In this document: positions 57,201 to 64,000 of the stretch, in pieces
Layout: each line of letters opens with the position of its first letter
Numbering within the stretch: position 1 is the first letter of the stretch
From: Clostridiales bacterium
Lineage (GTDB): Bacteria; Bacillota; Clostridia; Peptostreptococcales; Anaerovoracaceae
DNA: 64,000 bases
Assembly (NCBI GenBank): GCA_009776955.1
Contig: WRMW01000008.1
Coordinates: forward strand, 1-64,000
Reading direction: 5' to 3'
Translations under genes and position numbers: made by a program
The notes under the pieces: model-generated
Database searches by the model: none
The model's input: only the letters and a program-made list of their open reading frames with translations
What the model was told of the DNA's origin: nothing

Positions 57201-58867
57201 CAAAGATCAAGATAGTGACGGAGCGGCTGAACCTTTCGCGTCCAGAGGATATCGCACGGGTCACGGCAACAAGCAACGACGGCGCCATATGCACGGTCGA
57301 ACGCATCGAGGTCGTGTCCTCGAACAAAGCTTCGTATGTGGCCGTGCAGGGCGTGGACGGCAGGGACGGCTTGATGCTCACCTCTACTGCGAAAAAAGGA
57401 AGCGTCAGAGTGGAGGTGACGGTCAAGGCGGCAGGCTACGAAAGGCTTTCCAAAAATGGAAGCCCGACAGAGGGCACAAGTTTCAGAGCCACGGTAAAAA
57501 TAGTAAACGACGTGCCGAGGCTCAGGCTTTCGACAAGCTTATTGAGGATGGCGGGCACGGCGCCGGCAACAGTCCGACTGGAATCGGCAGTCAAAAAGAG
57601 GGCGCTCGAAAGCTGGGGCGCAATAACGGCGATAAGGCTTGCCAAAGCGGGCGAGCTTACAGCGTCGCAGACCAAGAAAGCCCTTGGCGGCATTGTTTTG
57701 GAGCGTACGGGAAAAGATGCGTTTGCCATAAACTTTGACCGTCCAGAGGATGTCAAGGCGGGTACAGTCTTTGTCGCGGTGGATATTGACGGAGGAGCGA
57801 GGCCTGTCATTCTGCCTCTTACGATGAAAACAATAAACCCTGCCAAATCCACGATGACCGCCAGCCCCAGAAGCGTCGCATGGAACAGGAACCAGCCGAA
57901 TGAGACGACACCCATAGCACTCGGCTCGAACCAGAGCAATCTTGTATTTGAAGCGGGGAATATTGGGGTGGAGCTCGTCACTGGCAGCGGCAAGTCGGAA
58001 AAAGTCGGCACGCTCCCGTTGTATATAGATATAGCGGAACGCCTCGACAACCAAGTGGTGCTTAGCCTGAACAATGGCGAGCTTGAAGACCATCTTGGCA
58101 ATGGCGGCACGTGGCCTAAGGGCGGGAAACACAGGCTTAGGATAGCCGACGATGCCACCGGAAAGAAGGTGCATGTGACCCTCACGATTGCCGACCGGCC
58201 TGCTTCGGCAATCATCTCCCTTAGGGGCAGGATAGATATCGCAAATCCGGATTCGGCCATAACGGCGACTGTGCGGTTGCGGAACACCACGGCGCCCGTA
58301 AGAAGCGTTGCGCTCAGCAGTAGCGACTTTGAAGCCCGGTACAGCGAGGGCAATACCTTTGCCATCATGGCAGGCCATAGGTTTGTCGTGCCGGTCAAGC
58401 AAAGCGTCACTGCCACGATCACGCTAGAGAACGACGAAGTCCTGACCCGTAACATAAACATAACTCCAAGACAGGGCACTCTCAGGGCGTGGCAGAGCAG
58501 AAGCGCCGTGACCTTGTACAAGGATAGGCCTCTGGAAGGCGAGCAAGTGGGTCTAAAGCTGAGGAAGCCGGACGGCGCAGTGCTCGGCGTGGTGCAGATA
58601 CGTGAAGCGAGCCAAAAGCCCTTTGTGGGCGACGGCTTCAGGCTTGAGCGGAACGGCGCAAACGACTGGAGCATCTATTTTGCGTGGGGCGAGCCTCCGA
58701 TACCCGCAAAAGGCAGTAAACTGGCTTCGCGATACACCGTCGGGATAGAACTTTGGGCTGAGGGGACTTACAGGATGGAAGGCGGACGCGCGGCCCCGCT
58801 TAGGGATGATCGGAATCGAGCAAAAACCAAACCGAGAATCGTAAACGTCCGTGTGAATATCCGGTAG
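54227..58867 (+). CDS. large secreted S8 (subtilisin-like) peptidase with Ig-like domain and repetitive C-terminal module
   Basis: Triad motifs VRVAVIDSGIKEHED, GHGTFVSSMVSAKTNN, MSGTSMAAPQVAAVAALA; putative Ig (LPDGKVGEEYNATLEATGTEPIEWGI). GTG start used; internal GTG/TTG starts also possible. Confidence 0.9.
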   Translation: MQKTHPNRRVDLSVRREVFHRFVAWGLTFALVAAIASVGTFAETDQGEVASGIAMGEAEQSDEAEQPSEQGEADDEGTDDIGDDGADNEGYPEAITPANDVDDNPDQEALDQIMALMSDDEPDESAYDGYIVVVKPEEVSGDMAGAASEDPVAGNLFAVESPEEALEFAEPEQIIAIEPNFILMPLEFPQTAPEDPYYKDGLQWNLSGDFGVDALGAWSRELSGTGVRVAVIDSGIKEHEDMEPIKDGYRFGNSGTLLGTFAQGGYAVVDDDYLSTHRSAGHGTFVSSMVSAKTNNGVGIAGLAYGAEVVPYKVLGRTLNASFLDLAAALNHIAQHNEQNPESKIEVVNMSLGAASSAKPTSLQGSIDALDEQGVIMVASAGNGADNNTTNIMYPAGNDSVVGVASIDEDGIRADNSQTNDSVDIAAPGVLIYGLSYASPTSYRTMSGTSMAAPQVAAVAALAKEMDPDIDHEEFMDLLERTSKAPTDGDTGKTPEYGFGLLDAASLVKEYNRYTIKHSYDDVIDESLTVRGYAKTDEQSFTASLAMADVGDPKRGYMVESCTLNGVPIDLSLTYVLVEDEDVLVVDYVIDEGQLCTIEFEYEIHNDSLDGTDAEITATYDDAAIESGDVVFKGGELVVTVEAEGADAYAYAWAVDGEPVSADGASYSMFLGDGDYKSVEVFCKVRGVSLPAVITESLPDGKVGEEYNATLEATGTEPIEWGIAGGSEAGGLWIGGGMPGGLSLNSQTGEISGMPTAEGIFSFTAMAGNIAGDDTMELSIKIDAVPEPDMTATLSLMPSHAIIFDIGETAVFEAFYSADAYDPELVKWEAEGDAGDFITIDDSGKAIALVQATIDGLSEARTVRIRATYNEAYIATATVTLLPPDEGEDDGSPAVRLLATKATINLAKTEGTMVPLHITRRLEPPSGGGNGTYDVVFTGKGAESFTGFVRDSRFLEILAAEGTKKGTYKKIGVEINGVSAGTMTLAVNEKFPKIKIVTERLNLSRPEDIARVTATSNDGAICTVERIEVVSSNKASYVAVQGVDGRDGLMLTSTAKKGSVRVEVTVKAAGYERLSKNGSPTEGTSFRATVKIVNDVPRLRLSTSLLRMAGTAPATVRLESAVKKRALESWGAITAIRLAKAGELTASQTKKALGGIVLERTGKDAFAINFDRPEDVKAGTVFVAVDIDGGARPVILPLTMKTINPAKSTMTASPRSVAWNRNQPNETTPIALGSNQSNLVFEAGNIGVELVTGSGKSEKVGTLPLYIDIAERLDNQVVLSLNNGELEDHLGNGGTWPKGGKHRLRIADDATGKKVHVTLTIADRPASAIISLRGRIDIANPDSAITATVRLRNTTAPVRSVALSSSDFEARYSEGNTFAIMAGHRFVVPVKQSVTATITLENDEVLTRNINITPRQGTLRAWQSRSAVTLYKDRPLEGEQVGLKLRKPDGAVLGVVQIREASQKPFVGDGFRLERNGANDWSIYFAWGEPPIPAKGSKLASRYTVGIELWAEGTYRMEGGRAAPLRDDRNRAKTKPRIVNVRVNIR

Positions 58868-58895
58868 CGTATAGGCCAAGGGGGGAATCTGAGGC

Positions 58896-61800
58896 ATGAA
58901 ACGGTTGCAACTCAATAAAGTTATTTCGATATTGTTGCTATCGGCGATGATGGCGATGTTTGTGCCGTTGTCGGGCATGGCGCTGATGGATGCCGGCGAA
59001 GGAATAGGGTCGGATGCCGGCGGCGAAACGGAGCACGGCGGTGGAGCGGAGCACGGCAACGAATCAGATGCGAGGCCGGATGCCCACGACTGCCTGGACG
59101 GGGATGGCGAAGCTCCGGAATGCGATTTGGAGCATGGCGAAGAAGCTGATATAGAAGCAGGCATAGAAGCGGATGTAACAGATGAAACACTCACAGACGG
59201 GGACGGTATTCTCGAACCGCCCATGGTGCAGGCTTTTGCAGGGGACTCGGAAGAAAGCGACGAGGAGCTGGCGCCGCTGGCAGACCATCCCTGGAGCGGC
59301 TCTACTCCGCCCACGGTCGCTGGCGGCGATACGGTGACGCTCGGCGGCTCGCCGTCCGGCACGCTTGACATTCCGATCGGCGCGACCGTCACCATGAACG
59401 GCGTGGCCGCAGAAACAACGGCAGGTCTTACCCTGAATATCGGCGCGGGAGCGACAGTTATATGGGACGCGATCCTTGCCGGCTCGTCGTCGGCGTACCT
59501 CGTATCCCTGACAGGAAGCGGCACGTTCGAGATGAGGGAATCGAAAATTGCGAATATGGGGACGCCGGGCGGCGGCATAAGCATAGGGGGCAATGTGGCC
59601 GTCAATATCGGCAGCGGCGCCTCGGTTTTCTCCGATGTGCGCGGCAACCCCATCCGTGTCAATGCGGGTGGCGTCACCATCACCATAGGCCCTGGCGGGC
59701 TGGTCGAGAGCCTTGGGGCGAACTCCGCCGACCCCAACGCCGCCATACAGGTCAATAATAATTTGCCGAACGTCACCATAAACGTGAACGGCGGCTCAGT
59801 GGTTTCAACGAATGAAGGCTATGCGATCAATGATGGCGCGGGGACGGCTGAGGTCGGCAACACCACCGTTATCAATGTCCGCAGCGGCGTGGTAAGCGCC
59901 GACCGAGCCTGCGCGATTCACTCCACAGGTTCGGGTTCCGTCGCGAATATAAGCGGAGGCTCGGTGTCGAACGCCGCCGCCAACAATCTCAACCCCGCAA
60001 TCAACATGAACGCCGGCTCAGGCTCCGGCATCGACAATATAAATATCAGCGGCGGCACGGTGCAGTCGAGGACGGCTGCGGGGTGGGCTGTTCAGACGAA
60101 AGGCAATGTGGTGGTCAGCGGCGGCCTTGTCACCGCAGTGAACGGGCGCGCGATAAACCTCGCCGGCATGACGTCCAAGGCCACGGTCACGGACGGAAGG
60201 GTGGAGGCGACAGGCAACGGCACGGCCATAAGCACGTCGACCACAGCCCTAGGCGAAGTGGTCAATACCTCCGTGGTCGTATCGGGCGGGGCGGTCTGTT
60301 CGGAAGCCGGCCTTGCGATCAATGTCACGGGCGCGAACTCCATCGTCGAGGTGAGCGGCGGCTCGGTTTCGACTGAGGCTACGATGTCCACGGCCGCCGC
60401 CCAAAGGCACGCAATCAATGCATCGGGGGCGAACTCTTCCGTCACGGTGAGCGGCGGCGAAGTCACCGCCACCTTCGGCAGGGCAATAAACGCCGCTGCG
60501 GGCGTCACGGTAGGCGACGGGTTTGTGTTCGCATATGGCACGGGGATGGCCGATGTGGTGCAGGGCTCCCCTTTCGCCGGGCCTTCCCTGCCCGCAATAG
60601 TGGTGGCATGGAATCAGGCGGCAGGGCGAAGGACATACTTGTCGATGCCGATAAACCATCAAGACTTGGTTTTTATGCCTGAAGAGTTAAGCCTTAGCGA
60701 TTTCTCGTGTTTTTGGTATAACGACCCGGCCACAGACAGCGCGGGAATCCGTTATATAGTGACCGCCCCGACTTCCAATGTGGGATTCTTCCCGATAGAT
60801 ATTGTGACCATAATCAGCGACTACGGCCTGATTTTCGACGCGAGCGACGGCAGGATGTATATGAACAATACCGGTTCCGGCGTGCCAGGGGGCGAGAATG
60901 GCGAGTTCACTGCAGGCAGGGGGTCTGTATGGGACGGGGCGCCGGCGATTCTTACCCTGAACGGCTTCTTCTGGGCTACTGCCGCCCCGATCGCGTTGAC
61001 TATTATAAACGGCAACACGGAGATTGTGGCGACGCCCGGGACTTTCAACGGTTTTTCCGTAATCGGCTCGCAGGCGAGCGGCAATTCTGTTGGCATGTCC
61101 GCACCAGGTCTTGATATCACGATAGGGGGCGGCGGGAATATGAGCGTCAGCGCTGGAGAGGCCGCAGGCTCGTCTTTCGGGATAGATTGCGACGGCCTCA
61201 TTTTCGGCGGCGGGACGCTGACTGCCCAAGGCTATACGAGGGCGTTGAATGCCGACAGCTTCGGCGACACGACCGATGCCTATAGATATTGGTGGGATAC
61301 CGGGTACAACGATCCTGGCGGCACGGGGACGGTATACGCCGCCGATGCCCCGCCGCCCCTTAATACGCCATATAGCCAAGACCCGTCCCACAGGTATGTC
61401 AAGTTCACCACGGTCCCGTTTGCGGTGGTGGATGACGTGAGCGTCACAGGATTGACGGGCACCCCGCTCATTACGGTACCGCAGCCGCAGAGGGCGAGGC
61501 TGACGATAAGCGGCGACAGCGTTTCGGCGGGCGGGCTTTCCGGCGTGGATGCCGGAAGCTGGTTCGCATATCTGCCTGCGGGAGTGACGGTTACTGCAAG
61601 CGCTTCGCCTGGCGGCACCCACGTCATAGAACTTACGTTTACGGGAACGCCGCTGGAAGCATCCGTTTCAGTGTTTGACATTGTAATACCCGGAAGCGCA
61701 CTTGCAGGGGGCGGAAGCCTTGCTGTGTTTTTCAACCCTGACGCGGGGTTCAATATAACGGCGATTTATGATCTGCTCGTGACTGCCGGCGACGGCGGCG

Positions 61801-62201
61801 CCATAGCGGACATCAGCACAAGCACAGGGAAGTACCGTGCTGCCACCGCCATAAGCGTGTCGGCAAATGCGGATGCAGGCTACCGTTTCACACAATGGAC
61901 GGCAAGCGGCGTGGAATTGGGGAGCGGGGCAGCAAGAACGGCCACAGTAGCGTTCCCCATGCCTGCCGAGAGGGTGGTCCTTACGGCCAACTTTGCGCGC
62001 ATAACTCCCCCGGGCGGCGGTGGCGGCGGCGGCGGCGGGCATCATATAGTTTCCGGTGCAGATGCGGCTCTGCCGCGCACTGGCGACGATAGAAACATGC
62101 AGGGCTGGGTGATGGCGCTGCTGGCATCTGTGATGGGGCTGGTCTTTGTCGGTATTTTCGTTGCTTGGAAAAAACGGTTTGACATAAACCAGGGTTTTTA
62201 G
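58896..62201 (+). CDS. LPXTG-type cell-wall-anchored surface protein, beta-helix-like repeats and an InlB B-repeat-like domain
   Basis: Signal peptide; repeated (V/I)SGGxV motifs; ITAIYDLLVTAGDGGAIADISTSTGKYRAATAISVSANADAGYRFTQWTASG; C-terminal LPRTGDD + TM + KKRF. Confidence 0.9.
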   Translation: MKRLQLNKVISILLLSAMMAMFVPLSGMALMDAGEGIGSDAGGETEHGGGAEHGNESDARPDAHDCLDGDGEAPECDLEHGEEADIEAGIEADVTDETLTDGDGILEPPMVQAFAGDSEESDEELAPLADHPWSGSTPPTVAGGDTVTLGGSPSGTLDIPIGATVTMNGVAAETTAGLTLNIGAGATVIWDAILAGSSSAYLVSLTGSGTFEMRESKIANMGTPGGGISIGGNVAVNIGSGASVFSDVRGNPIRVNAGGVTITIGPGGLVESLGANSADPNAAIQVNNNLPNVTINVNGGSVVSTNEGYAINDGAGTAEVGNTTVINVRSGVVSADRACAIHSTGSGSVANISGGSVSNAAANNLNPAINMNAGSGSGIDNINISGGTVQSRTAAGWAVQTKGNVVVSGGLVTAVNGRAINLAGMTSKATVTDGRVEATGNGTAISTSTTALGEVVNTSVVVSGGAVCSEAGLAINVTGANSIVEVSGGSVSTEATMSTAAAQRHAINASGANSSVTVSGGEVTATFGRAINAAAGVTVGDGFVFAYGTGMADVVQGSPFAGPSLPAIVVAWNQAAGRRTYLSMPINHQDLVFMPEELSLSDFSCFWYNDPATDSAGIRYIVTAPTSNVGFFPIDIVTIISDYGLIFDASDGRMYMNNTGSGVPGGENGEFTAGRGSVWDGAPAILTLNGFFWATAAPIALTIINGNTEIVATPGTFNGFSVIGSQASGNSVGMSAPGLDITIGGGGNMSVSAGEAAGSSFGIDCDGLIFGGGTLTAQGYTRALNADSFGDTTDAYRYWWDTGYNDPGGTGTVYAADAPPPLNTPYSQDPSHRYVKFTTVPFAVVDDVSVTGLTGTPLITVPQPQRARLTISGDSVSAGGLSGVDAGSWFAYLPAGVTVTASASPGGTHVIELTFTGTPLEASVSVFDIVIPGSALAGGGSLAVFFNPDAGFNITAIYDLLVTAGDGGAIADISTSTGKYRAATAISVSANADAGYRFTQWTASGVELGSGAARTATVAFPMPAERVVLTANFARITPPGGGGGGGGGHHIVSGADAALPRTGDDRNMQGWVMALLASVMGLVFVGIFVAWKKRFDINQGF

Positions 62202-62208
62202 GTATACT
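62179..62208 (+). promoter_or_regulatory. promoter for rplM-rpsI, overlapping the 3' end of the surface-protein gene
   Basis: TTGACA-N18-TATACT. Confidence 0.65.
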
Positions 62209-62214
62209 CCCCTT

Positions 62215-62405
62215 TGCGTGCCTGAAAAGGCAGGCGTGGTACAGGCTGGACATCAAACCGGCCGAGGCCAAGACGTTAGCGGCTCCGGGAGACCGGATAG
62301 CGGCGCCGAAAAAGATTGGGGAGGGTGCGGACAGGTTCCGTGCGTACCGCAATCGGAGTAGGCAGAGACGGGACTCTAAAGCAGGGTTCTGCAATACGGA
62401 GGTTC
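62215..62405 (+). promoter_or_regulatory. long structured 5' leader of rplM (possible autoregulatory or unclassified leader)
   Basis: About 200 nt untranslated, with TGCCTGAAAAGGCA hairpin and further GC-rich complementary segments. Confidence 0.35.
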
Positions 62406-62411
62406 AGAAAA

Positions 62412-62858
62412 ATGAGCACAGGCAGTTTTATTGCGAAGCCTCATGAGGTTGAGCGCAAGTGGTATGTGGTGGACGCTGAGGGGAAGACCCTCGGGCGGCT
62501 TGCCAGCGAGATCGCGGCGATACTCAGGGGTAAGAAGAAGCCTATCTACACACCGCACGTCGACACGGGCGACTATGTCATCGTGATCAATGCGGAAAAA
62601 GTGGAAGTGACGGGCAAGAAGCGGCAGGAAAAAATCTACAAGCGATATACAGGGTATCCGGGCGGGCTGCGTGAGATAACTTTCGACAAGCTTTTGGCGA
62701 GAAAGCCGGAGCAGATAGTGCGGCATGCGGTCAAAGGGATGATGCCGAGCGGCAGGCTTGGCCGTCAGATGTACAAGAAACTCAAGGTTTATGTCGGGGC
62801 GGAGCATCCGCATACGGCACAGAAGCCGGAAGTCTGGAATTTTGAGGAGGGCAGATAA
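62412..62858 (+). CDS. rplM: 50S ribosomal protein L13
   Basis: [55 protein letters not shown]. Confidence 0.97.
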   Translation: MSTGSFIAKPHEVERKWYVVDAEGKTLGRLASEIAAILRGKKKPIYTPHVDTGDYVIVINAEKVEVTGKKRQEKIYKRYTGYPGGLREITFDKLLARKPEQIVRHAVKGMMPSGRLGRQMYKKLKVYVGAEHPHTAQKPEVWNFEEGR

Positions 62859-63257
62859 ATGGCAGCGAAAATGCAATACCCCGCAACGGGCAGAAGGAAG
62901 TCGTCGGTCGCCAGAGTCCGCCTTATGCAGGGAACCGGCGAGATAACCATCAACGGCAGGCCTATGGACGAATATTTCGGCATGGAGCTTCTAAGGCAGG
63001 AAGTGAAGCGGCCGCTTGTTCTGACGGATACAGATGGCAAATTCGATATCATAGCGCGTGTTTCCGGCGGCGGCACCACAGGCCAGGCGGGGGCGCTCAG
63101 GCACGGTATAGCACGTGCTCTCTGCAAGGTCGATGAGGAGGCCTACAGGCGTGTGCTTAAAGATGGCGGTTACCTGACGCGTGATCCGCGCATGAAGGAG
63201 CGCAAGAAGTACGGGCTGAAGAAGGCGAGGAGAGCCAGCCAGTTCTCTAAGCGTTAA
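62859..63257 (+). CDS. rpsI: 30S ribosomal protein S9
   Basis: [27 protein letters not shown]...[25 protein letters not shown]. Confidence 0.97.
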   Translation: MAAKMQYPATGRRKSSVARVRLMQGTGEITINGRPMDEYFGMELLRQEVKRPLVLTDTDGKFDIIARVSGGGTTGQAGALRHGIARALCKVDEEAYRRVLKDGGYLTRDPRMKERKKYGLKKARRASQFSKR

Positions 63258-63279
63258 AATCGTTCGGGAGGTCTTAAAT

Positions 63280-64000
63280 ATGGCGAAGAAACAATTCAAG
63301 GCTGAGTCCAAGCGGCTTTTGGACTTGATGATCAATTCCGTCTATACGCACAAGGAGATTTTTCTGCGTGAGCTTATCAGCAATGCAAGCGACGCGATAG
63401 ACAAGCTCTACTACAAGATATTGACGGAAAAGATAACGGGCGTTTCAAAAAAGGACTTTTTTGTACGGCTCGCTCTAGATGAGGACGCCCGCACCATCAC
63501 CATTTCTGACAACGGAATCGGCATGACGAAGCCGGAACTCGAGGAAAACCTTGGAACCATTGCGAAAAGCGGCTCCCTATTGTTCAAGAGCGAGGAAGCC
63601 ACGGAAAAGGCCGCAAGCAAGATAGACATTATCGGGCAGTTTGGCGTGGGATTTTACAGCGCGTTTATGGTTTCATCGAGGATACGCGTGGTGTCGAAAG
63701 CCTATGGCGAGGAACAGGCGTGGGTCTGGGAGTCGGACGGCGCGGACGGCTACACGATAAAGGAGAGCGACAAGGCGGAGGTCGGCACGGAAATAACCCT
63801 TTTCGTCAAGGAGGACACCGACGAGGAGAAGTACGGGGAGTTTCTGTCGGCGTGGCGCGTGAAGTCGCTGGTCAAGCGCTACTCGGACTATATCCGCTAC
63901 CCGATATTGATGGTTGCGGAAAAATCCAGAATGATAGAGCCGGCAGAGGGCGCCCCTGAAGACGCGCCGCCGGAATACGAAACGTATATAGAGGAAGAAA
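63280..64000 (+). CDS. htpG: molecular chaperone HtpG (Hsp90), 5' part truncated by window edge
   Basis: Translation from 63280: MAKKQFKAESKRLLDLMINSVYTHKEIFLRELISNASDAIDKL...; ISDNGIGMTKPELEENLGTIAKSG. Confidence 0.95.
   Translation, partial: MAKKQFKAESKRLLDLMINSVYTHKEIFLRELISNASDAIDKLYYKILTEKITGVSKKDFFVRLALDEDARTITISDNGIGMTKPELEENLGTIAKSGSLLFKSEEATEKAASKIDIIGQFGVGFYSAFMVSSRIRVVSKAYGEEQAWVWESDGADGYTIKESDKAEVGTEITLFVKEDTDEEKYGEFLSAWRVKSLVKRYSDYIRYPILMVAEKSRMIEPAEGAPEDAPPEYETYIEEE

Noticed and set aside
57436-58674. 412-aa minus-strand ORF
   Set aside because: Shadow of the subtilase C-terminal module; Ser/Pro-rich translation without domain.
1-64000. CRISPR arrays, rRNA operons, prophage structural genes or IS transposases
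   Set aside because: None recognised by eye on either strand; only the element end at the left edge looks mobile.

Overview
The window looks like a chromosomal segment of a GC-rich, anaerobic Firmicute, probably class Clostridia (a SCIFF peptide/maturase pair is present). Left edge (1-1645): end of an integrated element with a VapBC-like toxin-antitoxin pair, closed by a 3' fragment of tRNA-Gly(GCC) that reads as an attachment-site duplication. After that come a KilA-N gene, redox enzymes, a cysK-cysE-metY sulfur operon, and a cobalamin-riboswitch locus coding for a 1906-aa secreted PQQ-propeller/DUF4430 protein, a second DUF4430 protein and a complete ECF transporter (S, T, fused A-A). Further right: a P-type cation ATPase behind a yybP-ykoY (Mn2+) riboswitch, a decayed apbE beside an FMN-binding protein, an OFA-type MFS transporter with a two-component system, a Cdc48-like AAA ATPase coupled to an Orn/Lys/Arg decarboxylase, the SCIFF ranthipeptide pair, a ThyA-like protein, a cyclic-2,3-DPG-synthetase-like GTPase, rpiB-upp-tyrS, SRP RNA-dnaX-ybaB-recR, a second cobalamin riboswitch with btuFCD and corrinoid salvage genes (cobA/T/U/S), putP, an enoate-reductase-like flavoenzyme, two large surface proteins (a subtilase and an LPRTG protein), rplM-rpsI and the start of htpG. 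Strongest leads: (1) the riboswitch-controlled DUF4430/ECF corrinoid capture locus; (2) a roughly 750-900 aa C-terminal module, apparently six degenerate repeats, shared by the giant DUF4430 protein and the subtilase 40 kb away; (3) a palindrome-rich in-frame insertion in the linker of the fused ECF ATPase. All calls are by eye; no searches or folding were run.
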